From contig CACKGP010000003.1 of the NCBI GenBank assembly GCA_902599805.1, positions 1 to 64,000 on the forward strand: a stretch of 64,000 nt of DNA, in the 5' to 3' direction. Positions within the stretch are counted from its first letter, which is position 1. Each line of letters begins with the position of its first letter. This document shows, one piece after another, positions 17,288 to 27,350 of this stretch. The translations under genes and the position numbers were made by a program. This DNA comes from an uncultured Pelagibacteraceae bacterium (GTDB lineage Bacteria > Pseudomonadota > Alphaproteobacteria > Pelagibacterales > Pelagibacteraceae). The notes under the pieces are model-generated. The model was not told where the DNA came from. It did not search any database and worked only from the letters and a program-made list of their open reading frames with translations.

Positions 17288-18733
17288 ATGGCTACTAATA
17301 AAACAGTTTTTTTTATTATTGGTATTCTACTGATCATACTAGGTGTATTTATGCTTGCGCCATATGTAATTCAGTTAATATATGATGAAAATAGTAGCAG
17401 TTTTTTTTCATCTTCTATCATCACAATAATAATAGGCATTCTAATTGTTTTAACCAGCTTGACCAAAGAAAAACAATTAAATCTCAGACAAGCATTCTTA
17501 TTTTCTTCTTTAGCATGGATAAGCATCGCTTTTTTTGGAAGTATACCTTTTGTATTATCAAATTTAGAACTCTCTTTTAGTGAAGCTTTTTTTGAGAGCA
17601 TGTCTGGTATAACAACCACAGGCTCAACTGTAATATTGGATTTGGATTCATCCCCTAAAAGTATTTTACTTTGGAGAGCTATAATGCAGTGGTTAGGTGG
17701 CATAGGTATTATTGTTATGGCCACAACTGTACTTCCATTGTTGAAAGTTGGTGGAATGCAACTTTTCCAATTAGATACATCTGGCACTGAAAAAATTTTA
17801 CCAAAAACTGTTGAAATATCAGTTTTGATTATATCCATTTACACTTCACTTACTATTGTATGTTCTCTTGCATATTGGTTACAAGGCATGAGTGCTTTTG
17901 ATAGTATTGCACATTCATTCACTACTCTGGCTACTGGTGGTTTTTCTACTCATAATGAGTCGATTGGATTTTTCAATAATCCAGGAATTGAGATTACTGC
18001 AACAATATTTATTATACTTGGTAGTATACCTTTTATTGCTTATTTAAAATTTATTAAAGGTAATAAAAAAATTTTACTGCAAGATGTTCAAATAAAAGGT
18101 TTCTTATATCTTTTGTCTATATCGATTTTTATTATGTTTTTATATTTATTTTTTAATAATTCAGAATTATCTTTTTTAGATAATTTAAGAATTTCCTCTT
18201 TTAATGTTCTGTCCATTTTATCCGGAACAGGATATGTAACAGATGACTTTGGATTGTGGGGTAAGTTCCCTCTGATTTTCTTTCTTTTTTTAATGTTTGT
18301 TGGTGGATGTGCAGGATCTACTACATGTGGAATAAAAATATTCAGATTACAAATATTATTTTTGTTTTTAAAAACGCAAATTAAAAAATTGATATATCCA
18401 AATAGTATTTATTTAGTAAATTACAATAAACAAAAAATTACAGATGGTTTTGTCAATTCTGTAATTTTATTTATTTTTTCATATTTGCTCATATTTTTTT
18501 TGGTAGCTATAATGCTTTCAATAACTGGGTTAGATTTCCTATCAGCTATATCGGGTGCTGCTACAGCTATATCAAATGTAGGGCCTGGGTTAGGAGAAAT
18601 GATTGGACCAAATGGTAACTTTAGCGAAGTTTCAGAAATATCTAAATGGATACTATCTTTTGCTATGCTGCTAGGAAGATTAGAAATTTTTGCTGTCTTA
18701 GTGTTATTTTTACCGTCTTTCTGGAGAACATAA
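17288..18733 (+). CDS. trkH: Trk potassium uptake protein, TrkH/TrkG membrane subunit
   Basis: 481 residues, about ten to twelve membrane segments. TrkH is the K+-translocating pore that works with the NAD-binding regulator TrkA, which is not in this window. The four pore loops with their selectivity-filter glycines can be seen in order: SGITTTGSTV (near 107), TTLATGGFSTHN (near 213), LSGTGYVTDD (near 312) and AISNVGPGLG (near 431). The conserved CAGSTTCGIKIFR sequence follows the third loop. Followed after 20 bases by the AmpG-like permease; co-transcription is possible. Confidence 0.92.
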   Translation: MATNKTVFFIIGILLIILGVFMLAPYVIQLIYDENSSSFFSSSIITIIIGILIVLTSLTKEKQLNLRQAFLFSSLAWISIAFFGSIPFVLSNLELSFSEAFFESMSGITTTGSTVILDLDSSPKSILLWRAIMQWLGGIGIIVMATTVLPLLKVGGMQLFQLDTSGTEKILPKTVEISVLIISIYTSLTIVCSLAYWLQGMSAFDSIAHSFTTLATGGFSTHNESIGFFNNPGIEITATIFIILGSIPFIAYLKFIKGNKKILLQDVQIKGFLYLLSISIFIMFLYLFFNNSELSFLDNLRISSFNVLSILSGTGYVTDDFGLWGKFPLIFFLFLMFVGGCAGSTTCGIKIFRLQILFLFLKTQIKKLIYPNSIYLVNYNKQKITDGFVNSVILFIFSYLLIFFLVAIMLSITGLDFLSAISGAATAISNVGPGLGEMIGPNGNFSEVSEISKWILSFAMLLGRLEIFAVLVLFLPSFWRT

Positions 18734-18753
18734 ATTAATCTATAATCATCCCT

Positions 18754-20130
18754 ATGGAAATTTATCAAAAACAATCTTTCAAAGACTCTTTCAAAGTTTA
18801 TTTTGACAGAAGAATGTTGCGTATTCTTTTATTGGGTGCAATAAGTGGTTTTCCATGGGTCATTATAGGTAGTAGTTTAAGTCTTTGGCTCAAAGAAGAC
18901 GGGTTAAGTAGAAGTACTATAGGTTGGGCTGGTCTTATCTTCGCTGTTTATGCTTTTAATTATTTATGGGCTCCATTAATTGATCGAGTTCGTATTCCAT
19001 GGCTAACAAATAAAGTTGGGCACCGTCGTAGTTGGATAATTATAATGCAATTAATTATTCTTTTAAGTTTAATTTTTTGGAATTTTGTTGATCCAACAAA
19101 AAATTTAGCCTTAGTTATCTCAATTGGTTTAATAATTGCAATAGCATCTGCAACTCAGGATATTACGGTAGATGCATTAAGGATAGAACAAATTGGAAAA
19201 AACGAGGGTAAGTCTATGCAGGCAGGTGCTGCCATTGCTGTAGTTGGTTGGTGGACTGGATACAAACTTGGTGGCGTAGTTGCGTTAAACTCTGCAGAAT
19301 ATTTTCAAAAATTAGGTATAGATAATTACTGGCAAATTACATTTTTAATTTTAGGAATAATAATAATTGCTTGTAATATTGCGTTAATGTTTGTTCATGA
19401 AAAAAAATCAAGTGAAAGATATGATGCACAAAGCAAAACAGATAAAATTATACAAAAAAAATTAGGTAGTAATAATTTTTTGGCTCTAATTATTGCTTGG
19501 ATAAGTGGAACGATCGCTGGTCCTATAGTAAGTTTTTTTAAAAAAAATGGTTTTAAAATTGCGTTAGGTATTTTAGGCTTTGTTTTTCTTTTTAAAATCG
19601 GTGAGGCTTTTCTTGGTAGAATGTCCATAATCTTTTATAAGGAGATTGGTTTTTCCAAAACAGATATTGCCATCTACTCTAAAGGTCTAGGCTGGATAAC
19701 GACTGTTGTATTTACACTTTTGGGTGGACTATTTGCTATCCGATCAGGAGTTATTAAAGCAATGTTTGTGTCAGGAATTCTTATGGCATCTACAAATCTT
19801 TTGTTTTCTTTATTGGCTTGGTCTGGAAAGTCTGAATGGTTATTTGCTATTGCAGTTATTTTTGATGATATGGCTGCAGCATTTGCAACAGTTGCGTTCG
19901 TTGCTTTTATTTCAATGTTGGTTGATAGAACTTATACCGCAACACAATACGCTCTACTTGCATCAATTGGAACAGCGGGTAGAACTACATTAGCAGCCTC
20001 GTCAGGTGCAATGGTTGATTGGTTGAATGGGGACTGGGGAATATTCTTTATTATAACTGCTATTATGGTAATTCCTTCATTGGTTTTTCTCTTTTTTATT
20101 AAAAACGAAATTAAATTAAGTGAAAAATAG
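18754..20130 (+). CDS. ampG: AmpG-like MFS permease
   Basis: 458 residues, about 12-14 hydrophobic helices, major facilitator fold. AmpG-family marks are SGFPWVIIGSSLSLWLKEDGL near the start, the YLWAPLIDR motif after helix 2, GHRRSWIIIMQ and ATQDITVDALRIE. AmpG imports anhydro-muropeptides (GlcNAc-anhMurNAc peptides) for peptidoglycan recycling; relatives in the PAT family carry acetyl-CoA or other cargo, so substrate is inferred. The next gene, an NlpC/P60 peptidase overlapping by 11 bases, supports a murein-peptide role. Confidence 0.75.
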   Translation: MEIYQKQSFKDSFKVYFDRRMLRILLLGAISGFPWVIIGSSLSLWLKEDGLSRSTIGWAGLIFAVYAFNYLWAPLIDRVRIPWLTNKVGHRRSWIIIMQLIILLSLIFWNFVDPTKNLALVISIGLIIAIASATQDITVDALRIEQIGKNEGKSMQAGAAIAVVGWWTGYKLGGVVALNSAEYFQKLGIDNYWQITFLILGIIIIACNIALMFVHEKKSSERYDAQSKTDKIIQKKLGSNNFLALIIAWISGTIAGPIVSFFKKNGFKIALGILGFVFLFKIGEAFLGRMSIIFYKEIGFSKTDIAIYSKGLGWITTVVFTLLGGLFAIRSGVIKAMFVSGILMASTNLLFSLLAWSGKSEWLFAIAVIFDDMAAAFATVAFVAFISMLVDRTYTATQYALLASIGTAGRTTLAASSGAMVDWLNGDWGIFFIITAIMVIPSLVFLFFIKNEIKLSEK

Positions 20131-20863
20131 TTACGTAAATAATCTGACAATAACAAATCTTTATAAAAAAAAGAGTTTAAAATCTAAAATAGATACTCAA
20201 TTACTTTATGGTGAAAATTTTAGAGTTATTAAAAAGGTAAGTAATTGGAAAAAAATAAGAATTGAGAGAGATGGCTACACAGGTTTCATCAAAGGTAAAA
20301 AATTTTCATACTCTACAAAAGCAAACTTTAAAGTTTCAGTTTTAAAAGCAAAACTTTTTAGTAAACCTAATATTAAAAAAAGTTTAAATAAATTCCTTAC
20401 TTTCGATTCAAGATTAAAGGTAAATGAAAAGAAAGGTAAATTTGCTAAATTTGAAAATTATTGGATTAAAAAATCCGATATAAAAAAAATAAATTTTAAA
20501 AGCAAAGATCTATTTAAAGATATTAAAAAATTCAAAAATATAAAATATCTATGGGGAGGTAAAAGTTACAGAGGAATTGACTGTTCTGCCTTAGTACAAG
20601 TTTGTTTAAATCAAAATAATAGATATTGTCCAAGGGATTCTAAAGATCAGGAAAAATATTTTAAAAAAAAAATACAACTTAAAAATATTAAAAAAAATGA
20701 TATTATTTTTTGGAAAGGTCACGTTGCTGTTGCTTTATCGCAAAAGAAATTAATACACGCTTATGGTCCAATGAAAAAAGTAGTTATAATGAATATTGAT
20801 AAAACCATTAAAAAAATTTATAAAACTGCAAGATTAAAAGTAACAAGTATAAGGAGAGTTTAA
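20120..20863 (+). CDS. C40-family NlpC/P60 peptidase with SH3-like N-terminal region
   Basis: 247 residues from a GTG start that overlaps the permease gene by 11 bases. The N-terminal ~120 residues form SH3b-like segments (YGENFRVIKKVSNWKKI, RDGYTGFIKG). The C-terminal NlpC/P60 domain has the catalytic cysteine in YLWGGKSYRGIDCSALV and the histidine in GHVAVAL, with HAYGP completing the core. Such enzymes cleave D-Glu-diaminopimelate bonds in murein peptides. No signal peptide is visible, as in many alphaproteobacterial homologues, which fits cytoplasmic processing of peptides brought in by the AmpG-like partner. Lysine is extremely frequent. An AGGAG near its end serves the micro-ORF that follows. 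Confidence 0.85.
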   Translation: MKNSYVNNLTITNLYKKKSLKSKIDTQLLYGENFRVIKKVSNWKKIRIERDGYTGFIKGKKFSYSTKANFKVSVLKAKLFSKPNIKKSLNKFLTFDSRLKVNEKKGKFAKFENYWIKKSDIKKINFKSKDLFKDIKKFKNIKYLWGGKSYRGIDCSALVQVCLNQNNRYCPRDSKDQEKYFKKKIQLKNIKKNDIIFWKGHVAVALSQKKLIHAYGPMKKVVIMNIDKTIKKIYKTARLKVTSIRRV

Positions 20864-20864
20864 A

Positions 20865-20933
20865 ATGCACTGGATCCTACTAGGAATAGCTATTGGAATA
20901 GTTATTTACCTAGGTGATAAATATATTTTTTAA
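20865..20933 (+). CDS. Micro-ORF, 22-residue hydrophobic peptide
   Basis: ATG at 20865 with AGGAG nine bases upstream, one base after the peptidase stop codon. The peptide begins MHWILLGIAIGIVIYLG and ends in DKYIF: one transmembrane helix with a short charged end. It is too short to test by composition, but the well-placed ribosome-binding site and the close spacing argue for translation. Function unknown. It converges on the 19-residue micro-ORF on the other strand. Confidence 0.45.
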   Translation: MHWILLGIAIGIVIYLGDKYIF

Positions 20934-20951
20934 TAATTCTATCTATTAAAT

Positions 20952-21011
20952 TTAATTACTTGTGATGTAATAAATTACATAAATAACAGCTAAAATTTCC
21001 CAACCGCTCAT
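20952..21011 (-). CDS. Micro-ORF, 19-residue hydrophobic peptide
   Basis: On the minus strand, AAAGGAGTG precedes an ATG at 21011 with good spacing. The peptide begins MSGWEILAVIYVIYYITS and stops after one more residue; it is a single predicted membrane helix. The strong Shine-Dalgarno in a gap otherwise without genes is the main support. It converges with the 22-residue micro-ORF, their ends 18 bases apart. Whether the two are related or form a pair cannot be decided from the sequence. Confidence 0.45.
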   Translation of the reverse strand: MSGWEILAVIYVIYYITSN

Positions 21012-21130
21012 TTTAAACACTCCTTTCTGATTCGATTAATTATATCAAAAAATTATGGCGTAGAGCAGAATTCTTAAAAAAGGTCAAAAAGTGTACTTAC
21101 TAATTTAAAAAAACAGTATAGATTATTTAT

Positions 21131-22126
21131 ATGAAAAAATCTCAAGACAAGATAAATTCAAAAATATCTGACGCTGCCGATATCAGTAAGCCATGGGATA
21201 AAGATAATCAAGCGTGGTGGGATTGGTATGTTGGTCTAGCAGATAATGACAAAAAAAAGGATCCAATTATAAACGCCGAACCTTTACCGAATTTTGCAAT
21301 CCCAACTGATGATGAGGTTGTTTCTGAATTGACTGAAGTTTACCCATTGAAAAATGAACAAATTGATTTCTTTAGAAAAAATGGTTTTATCAAACTCAAA
21401 AAAGTTTTCTCGCCAGGGGTAGTGCTTAAACTTAGAGCTGAGTTGATCAAGCTTTTAAAAAAAGAATTTGATGTTGATCCTGATAAAGAAGCGCATGACA
21501 GATTCCTTAGTTTAGAAATGACATGGCCAAAAAATGAATTACTACGTTCCTATGTTTTATCACCACGTCTAGGACAAATTTCAGCGGATCTACTTGGGGT
21601 ATCAGCTGTTAGACTTTACCACGATAACGTTTTAGCAAAGCAAGCTGGTTGTGGTAGAACACCTTGGCACTTCGACGACCATCATTTTCCATTAGATACT
21701 AATGATGTAATCACTGCTTGGATACCAGCACAACCAACGCCTGTTGAGATGGGACCACTCTCTTTCGCCTATCCGCTAGATGTCCACAAAATAGTAAATG
21801 CAGTTACATTTGAAAAGACTGGTACAGGCTATGACCGTGGAGTCTCAGAAGTTTTTAGAAAAAATGGTGTCACGGTAAATGAAACTCCATTCGAATTAGG
21901 CGAAGTTAGCTTTCATCATAATTTAAATTTTCATACTGCGTCCCGCAATAGAACTAATCGTAGCCGAGTAGCTCTTGCTAATACTTATTTTAGAGATGGG
22001 GCTCGAGTGATTAATTCTCCTACAATGGTTTCTGGTGATTGGCAAAAATTTATGCCAAATGTAAAACCAGGTGAAGTTGCTGCTAGTCCACTAAATCCAA
22101 TTTGTTGGCCAATTGATGTCAAATAA
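21131..22126 (+). CDS. Phytanoyl-CoA dioxygenase (PhyH) family Fe(II)/2-oxoglutarate oxygenase
   Basis: 331 residues. The PhyH domain occupies about 75-300. Metal ligands are H180 and D182 in WHFDDHHFPLD and H268 in FHHNLNFHTASRN; R279 is a good candidate for binding 2-oxoglutarate. The N-terminal 70 residues, with KPWDKDNQAWWDWYVGLAD, are an extra segment that looks like a substrate lid. Members hydroxylate small substrates (ectoine, phytanoyl-CoA, halogenated compounds, phosphonates); the substrate here is unknown. It overlaps the following methyltransferase by 11 bases. Base composition is higher in G+C than its neighbours (one sampled line 42%), a sign of different origin. Confidence 0.85.
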   Translation: MKKSQDKINSKISDAADISKPWDKDNQAWWDWYVGLADNDKKKDPIINAEPLPNFAIPTDDEVVSELTEVYPLKNEQIDFFRKNGFIKLKKVFSPGVVLKLRAELIKLLKKEFDVDPDKEAHDRFLSLEMTWPKNELLRSYVLSPRLGQISADLLGVSAVRLYHDNVLAKQAGCGRTPWHFDDHHFPLDTNDVITAWIPAQPTPVEMGPLSFAYPLDVHKIVNAVTFEKTGTGYDRGVSEVFRKNGVTVNETPFELGEVSFHHNLNFHTASRNRTNRSRVALANTYFRDGARVINSPTMVSGDWQKFMPNVKPGEVAASPLNPICWPIDVK

Positions 22127-23033
22127 AGATGTAAATGCTAAGAGCGGCCTCAGATCGATCTGGACTGAGAGTCTTGCTAACAATCAACAGCCAGGTGATA
22201 AAGCGCTTCTAGCCCATCTAAGAACTGTGCATCAAAATAATGCAGGTTTCACTGAAAAGTGTGCAAGTTCTTGCCGTGATAAAGCTGGACGTAATAGTTA
22301 TGAATGGTTAGCTGAAATTGTGCCTGATGTTGATGGTATCCGTGTGCTGGATCTTGCTTGTGGATCAGGACCATTACTTAAAATCTTATACGACCGTAAT
22401 AAAAAATTTAAATTAAAAGGAGCGGATATAAGTCCTGAAGAATTAGAACTAGCTAATGCGCGTCTACCAAAAGGTTCTGTTGATCTGTTAGAGTTAAAAG
22501 CACAAAATCTGACGGCTATTGATGATAACTCAATAGACGTTGTACTGTGCCATTGGGCTTTGACATTAATGAACCCGATTACTCCAGTATTAAATGAAAT
22601 CCGTCGTGTACTGTCCTCAGGTGGAAAATTTGCAGCATTGGTCAATGGACCTATGGATGCAGCGCCAGGATATAATGATGTATACAATTTAATCTATAAA
22701 TACGTACAAGCTAAGCTTCCTAGGTATGGCGAGATTGATTTAGGTGATCCAAGAATACGTAGTACAGGTAGTTTAAAAAATCTTTTAAGTGACGCTTTTC
22801 CAGATACTAACATTAGCATCGAAACTAGCATGGTATCCATGGAAGGATCCGTAGCTGAAGTGGCCGAAACTACTGCAGGATTTTTTTATGCTTCATTCGT
22901 ATTACCACCAGAGAATCGTAGAATATTGCTTTCTAAACTATCTAATCTTCTGGCGATATCAAAACAAAGTGAAGATCTCGAAAGACAGGGGCGTTTTTCA
23001 ATGCCAATTAATCGGCTAGTGGTAACAAAGTAA
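22116..23033 (+). CDS. SAM-dependent methyltransferase, class I
   Basis: 305 residues from the ATG at 22116; a TTG one codon earlier is less likely. The Rossmann methyltransferase core starts at about residue 75: motif I VLDLACGSG (79-85 for DLACGSG), the acidic motif ADISPEEL, and VVLCHWALTLM as motif IV with the VLNEIRRVLSSGGKF post-motif. An N-terminal cap with SSCRDKAGRNSYEWL precedes it. The substrate is unknown. It is coupled to the PhyH oxygenase, so the pair likely modifies one metabolite by hydroxylation and methylation. Arginine is often CGT here, against AGA in the surroundings, and one sampled line is 50% G+C, which suggests acquisition from elsewhere. Confidence 0.8.
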   Translation: MSNKDVNAKSGLRSIWTESLANNQQPGDKALLAHLRTVHQNNAGFTEKCASSCRDKAGRNSYEWLAEIVPDVDGIRVLDLACGSGPLLKILYDRNKKFKLKGADISPEELELANARLPKGSVDLLELKAQNLTAIDDNSIDVVLCHWALTLMNPITPVLNEIRRVLSSGGKFAALVNGPMDAAPGYNDVYNLIYKYVQAKLPRYGEIDLGDPRIRSTGSLKNLLSDAFPDTNISIETSMVSMEGSVAEVAETTAGFFYASFVLPPENRRILLSKLSNLLAISKQSEDLERQGRFSMPINRLVVTK

Positions 23034-23046
23034 TCAATTTTTAAAA

Positions 23047-23136
23047 TGGCGGAGAGAGTGGGATTCGAACCCACGAAACGGTTTCCCGTTTACACACTTT
23101 CCAAGCGTGCGCCTTCAACCACTCGGCCATCTCTCC
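23047..23136 (-). tRNA. tRNA-Ser (GGA)
   Basis: 90 bases read on the minus strand, from GGAGAGA at 23136 to an encoded CCA at 23049-23047. The anticodon stem-loop CACGC-TTGGAAA-GCGTG gives anticodon GGA. A long variable arm (AACGGGAAACCGTT) is typical of serine tRNAs, and the T arm has GTTCGAATC. The seven-pair acceptor stem GGAGAGA/TCTCTCC is perfect. It lies immediately downstream of lepA (gap zero). Confidence 0.97.
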
Positions 23137-24945
23137 TTAAGTTTCTTTATTGATTTTTAAGACTCCAATAAAAGCTTCTTGTGGTATCTCAACTCTGCCA
23201 AATTGTTTTGAACGAGCTTTTCCTTTTTTTTGTTTTTCTAACAACTTTCTTTTCCGATCACGTGCTCCTCCACCATGGATTTTTGTTAAAACATCTTTTT
23301 TAAAACCTTTGATACTTTCCCTTGCAATAATTTTTCCTCCAATTGCAGCTTGAATGGGAATCATAAAATTATGTCTAGGTATAAGATCTTTTAATTTTTC
23401 ACAAACTAATCTTCCTTGATTTTGGGCAAATTCTTTATGAATTATCATTGAAAGAGCATCAACTGGCTCATTGTTTACTAAGATACCTAATTTAACTAAA
23501 TTACCTTCTTTATAACCAGTAATTTCATAATCGAAACTTGCGTATCCGCTAGTAATTGATTTCAGTCTATCGTAAAAATCAAAAACAACTTCATTAAGAG
23601 GTAGCTCATAAACTAGAACCGCTCTGTTTCCAGAGTATGATAAATCTTTTTGAATACCTCTTTTATCTTGGCAAATTTTTATTATAGATCCCAAATATTC
23701 ATCTGGGGTAATAATTGTGGCTTTTATCCAAGGCTCCTCAATAAATTTTATTTGGGTCGGATCGGGCATCATAGTTGGATTTTGAAGATCTATAATATCA
23801 CCATTAATTTTATTTAATTTATATACAACTCCGGGAGTTGTAGTTATTAAATTAATGTCAAACTCTCTAGTTAATCTTTGCGTTATAATTTCTAAATGTA
23901 GAAGACCTAAAAATCCGCACCTAAAGCCCAAACCTAGAGCACTTGAAGACTCTGGTTCATAAGAAAAACTAGAGTCATTAAGTTTTAGTTTACCAAGTCC
24001 ATCTTTTAATCTTTGATACTCTGAGCTATCAACTGGGAAAAGGCCACAAAAAACAACAGGCTTACTGGGTTTAAAACCTGGTAATGGTTTTTCAATTGGA
24101 TCTTTGGCATCACAAATTGTATCTCCAACTTTTGTTTCTGATAAACTTTTTATTCCAGTTATTATAAATCCAATTTCCCCTGAATTTAATTCGTCTATGT
24201 CTTTAGCCTTTGGAGTAAAAACACCGACTTTTTCAATTTCGTACTCTTGGTTTGTAGACATCAGTTTTACTTTCATTTCTTTTCTAATACTTCCGTCAAT
24301 AACCCGCACAAGAATTACAACACCTAAATAACTATCATACCAGCTATCTACCAATAAAGATTTAAGCTTAGACTTTTGATCACCTTGTGGGGAAGGTAAA
24401 TCTGAAACAATTGTTTCTAAAATTTCTTCAACACCTTCTCCAGTTTTTCCCGAACAAGAGATGGCTTTGGAAGTTTCTATACCTATTACGTCTTCTATTT
24501 GTTTTTTAACTTTGTTAACATCAGATGCTGGAAGATCTATCTTATTCAGCACTGGAATTATATGATGATTTGTATCAAGTGCTTGATATACATTTGCAAG
24601 AGTTTGAGCCTCAACACCTTGTGAACTATCAACAATCAGAACTGAACCTTCACAGGCAAGTAGTGATCTACTTACTTCATAACTAAAGTCAACATGGCCT
24701 GGAGTGTCAATAATATTTAATAGATAATCATTTCCATCTTTCGATTTATAATTAAGTTTCACTGTTTGTGCTTTAATTGTAATTCCCCTTTCTCTCTCAA
24801 TGTCCATTGAGTCTAAAACTTGCTCTTTCATTTCTCTTTTTGATAAGCCACCACAAATCTGTATCATCCTATCAGCAATTGTTGACTTTCCATGATCAAT
24901 ATGTGCGATAATCGCAAAATTTCTTACTTTCTTTATATCTGACAT
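23137..24945 (-). CDS. lepA: Elongation factor 4 (LepA), ribosomal back-translocase GTPase
   Basis: 602 residues, standard length. The GTPase domain has P-loop AHIDHGKST (14-22), the [10 protein letters not shown] switch I segment, DTPGHVDF and NKIDLP. EF-G-like domains II, III and V follow, and the LepA-specific C-terminal domain ends with [20 protein letters not shown] and [18 protein letters not shown]. It remobilises stalled ribosomes on the membrane side or at high salt. It is the last protein gene of the thrS-infC-rpmI-rplT-pheST run; its ATG overlaps the pheT stop by one base, and tRNA-Ser follows with zero gap. Confidence 0.97.
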   Translation of the reverse strand: MSDIKKVRNFAIIAHIDHGKSTIADRMIQICGGLSKREMKEQVLDSMDIERERGITIKAQTVKLNYKSKDGNDYLLNIIDTPGHVDFSYEVSRSLLACEGSVLIVDSSQGVEAQTLANVYQALDTNHHIIPVLNKIDLPASDVNKVKKQIEDVIGIETSKAISCSGKTGEGVEEILETIVSDLPSPQGDQKSKLKSLLVDSWYDSYLGVVILVRVIDGSIRKEMKVKLMSTNQEYEIEKVGVFTPKAKDIDELNSGEIGFIITGIKSLSETKVGDTICDAKDPIEKPLPGFKPSKPVVFCGLFPVDSSEYQRLKDGLGKLKLNDSSFSYEPESSSALGLGFRCGFLGLLHLEIITQRLTREFDINLITTTPGVVYKLNKINGDIIDLQNPTMMPDPTQIKFIEEPWIKATIITPDEYLGSIIKICQDKRGIQKDLSYSGNRAVLVYELPLNEVVFDFYDRLKSITSGYASFDYEITGYKEGNLVKLGILVNNEPVDALSMIIHKEFAQNQGRLVCEKLKDLIPRHNFMIPIQAAIGGKIIARESIKGFKKDVLTKIHGGGARDRKRKLLEKQKKGKARSKQFGRVEIPQEAFIGVLKINKET

Positions 24946-27350
24946 TAGGATCTTATTGTTCCACCAGTTTTGGCTTTAACAATATCTATTATTTTTTGAC
25001 TTATATCATCAAGGTCTTTTTGGGAAAGTGTTTTTTCTTTAGACTGTATTAAAACATTGATGGCCATTGATTTTTTACCAACAGGCATATTTCCACCTGA
25101 AAAAACATCAAATATTTTTACATTTTTGATTAAATTTGTATCAACGTCGCTTATTAATTTCTTGATATCTCCTGCTTTAAAGTCTTCATTAATTATAAAA
25201 GCAAAATCTCTCTCAGATTTTTGGTATTCTGAAATAGAATAATCTTTTTTAGAAAATCTAAATTTAGTTCTTGGTTTCGGAATATTTTTTAAAAAAATTT
25301 CAAATCCACTTACATTTTGCTCTTTTAAGTCTAAGCTCGAAATTATTGAGGGATGAATTTCACCGAATGAAGCAAGAAGTGCTCCATTTTCTGAATTAAA
25401 ATTTATTGAACCAGATCTTCCTGGATTATAGCAATCTTTTGTTTTATTACTTACATGAATATTATTTTCTTGAATCCCAAGCTCTAACAATGTCTTTACA
25501 ACGTCAGCCTTTACATCAAATACATCAACATTTCTTGGTTTAGATTGCCAAGTTTTTCTGTTTAATACTCCAGACTTTAAACCACCTATTACTACTTGTT
25601 GTTCTCCAGGTTTTTTGCCATAAAAAGTAGGGCCAATTTCAAATAACGATAGATCTAAATAGCCTCTATCCTGATTTCTTTTCAAATACAGAATCAAGTT
25701 AGAAAAAATCGATGTCCTTAATACATTTAAATCACTTGAAATTGGATTTGTAATTTCAATTTCTTTCTTTCCTTGTGAAAAATATTTATCAATCCTTGAG
25801 TCAGTAAATGACCATGTGACTGCCTCCATATATCCTTTTGTAGCTACAGCTCTTTGAGAAAGATGAAATAGCTTTTGCTCAAAACTTAAGGTGTCTTTAT
25901 TCCTTGATCTCTCTGGGTGTATTAATGAAATTTTATCAAACCCCTTAATTCTTATTAACTCCTCAATTATATCAACATCTTGATGGATGTCAGGCCGCCA
26001 AGTTGGTATCTTTACCAAAAATTTATTTTTTTTGATTTTCGTATCAAATCCAAGTGAATTTAAGATCTTTTTTGCTTCTACAGAGGGCATTGATATCCCT
26101 ATTACCTTTTTAAATTTTGTTTGATCAATTTCTAAAATTTTATTCTTAACTTTAGATTTTCCCTCCACTAAAAATTTACTAGCTTCTCCCCCACAGATTT
26201 TAAGAATTAAATTTGTTGCAATTTCGAGTCCCTCGATAATTGAATTTGGATCAATACCCCTCTCGAATCTGTATTTAGCATCTGTATCAATGCCTAATTT
26301 ACTTGCCGTTTTTCTTATAGATGAAGGATGAAAATATGCTGCCTCTAATAAAATATTTTTTGTATCAAATTCAGTGCTTGATCTCGAACCACCTATTATA
26401 CCACCAAGACCTAGAGGTCCGGTTCTATCTGAAATAACACACATATTATTTTCAAGTTTATAGTTTTTTCCATCAAGTGCAGTAAAGCTTTCACCAGACT
26501 TTGAGTTTCTTACAATTATCTCTTTATCTATTTTGTCAGCGTCATATGCATGCAAAGGTCTGTTAAGGTCAAACATTACGTAATTAGTAATATCAACTAC
26601 AGCAGAAATTGGTTTTAAACCAAGAGAAATAATTTTCTCTTTTAGCCATTCTGGACTTTCTTTATTTTGAATATTTTTTATAAAACAAGAGCCAAAACTT
26701 AAGCAGCCTTGTTTTTTTTCTTTTGTTATTGAAATTTTTATTGGTTGTTTAAAACTTTGTTTTATCTTTATTTTTTTTAAATTTGATAACTTTCCTAGAC
26801 CAGCAGAAGCTAAATCTCTTGCTATTCCCCTAACACCTAAACAATCAGGTCTATTAGGAGTCACAGATATATCTATTGATTTTTCAACTTTGCTCTTAAA
26901 GTAGTTTTTTCCGATATCTTTTTCTCTATTTTTGAGTTCTATAATTCCCTCACTGTCGTCTGAAATATTTAATTCATTTCCAGAGCACAACATTCCATGC
27001 GACTCAACTCCTCTTATTTTAGCAATTTTTAATTTTATTTTTGATTTTGGAATAATAGAACCTGGTGGTGCGTAAATAGTTACTAAACCTGATCTCGCAT
27101 TTTGGGCTCCACAAACAACTTTCTTGATGTCGTTATTGTCACCAATGCTTACATCGCAAAGCTTAAGTTTATCAGCATTCGGGTGTTTTTCTGCTTTAAG
27201 AACTTTTGCAATTTTAAAATCAGATAATTCATTTTGAGCTTCTTTAACTGCTTCTACTTCCAAACCAATGTCTGTTAGTTTGTTTATAATTTTCTGAAGA
27301 TTTAATGATGTAGTTAAATGATTTTTTAACCATGATAGAGTTATGATCAT
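24945..27350 (-). CDS. pheT: Phenylalanyl-tRNA synthetase beta subunit
   Basis: 801 residues, usual for bacterial PheT. Order of domains: the N-terminal B1/tRNA-binding (EMAP-like) region with [12 protein letters not shown] near 55; the B3/B4 editing domain; B5; a catalytic-like core with RFERGIDP; and the C-terminal ferredoxin-fold anticodon-binding domain ([18 protein letters not shown], near residue 710). It forms an alpha2-beta2 enzyme with PheS that charges tRNA-Phe. It overlaps pheS by four bases and lepA by one. No anomalies. Confidence 0.96.
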   Translation of the reverse strand: MIITLSWLKNHLTTSLNLQKIINKLTDIGLEVEAVKEAQNELSDFKIAKVLKAEKHPNADKLKLCDVSIGDNNDIKKVVCGAQNARSGLVTIYAPPGSIIPKSKIKLKIAKIRGVESHGMLCSGNELNISDDSEGIIELKNREKDIGKNYFKSKVEKSIDISVTPNRPDCLGVRGIARDLASAGLGKLSNLKKIKIKQSFKQPIKISITKEKKQGCLSFGSCFIKNIQNKESPEWLKEKIISLGLKPISAVVDITNYVMFDLNRPLHAYDADKIDKEIIVRNSKSGESFTALDGKNYKLENNMCVISDRTGPLGLGGIIGGSRSSTEFDTKNILLEAAYFHPSSIRKTASKLGIDTDAKYRFERGIDPNSIIEGLEIATNLILKICGGEASKFLVEGKSKVKNKILEIDQTKFKKVIGISMPSVEAKKILNSLGFDTKIKKNKFLVKIPTWRPDIHQDVDIIEELIRIKGFDKISLIHPERSRNKDTLSFEQKLFHLSQRAVATKGYMEAVTWSFTDSRIDKYFSQGKKEIEITNPISSDLNVLRTSIFSNLILYLKRNQDRGYLDLSLFEIGPTFYGKKPGEQQVVIGGLKSGVLNRKTWQSKPRNVDVFDVKADVVKTLLELGIQENNIHVSNKTKDCYNPGRSGSINFNSENGALLASFGEIHPSIISSLDLKEQNVSGFEIFLKNIPKPRTKFRFSKKDYSISEYQKSERDFAFIINEDFKAGDIKKLISDVDTNLIKNVKIFDVFSGGNMPVGKKSMAINVLIQSKEKTLSQKDLDDISQKIIDIVKAKTGGTIRS

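Noticed and set aside
21131..23136. Integrative mobile island at tRNA-Ser
   Set aside because: No integrase, transposase or attachment-site repeat was found; only base composition and the tRNA neighbour suggest transfer.
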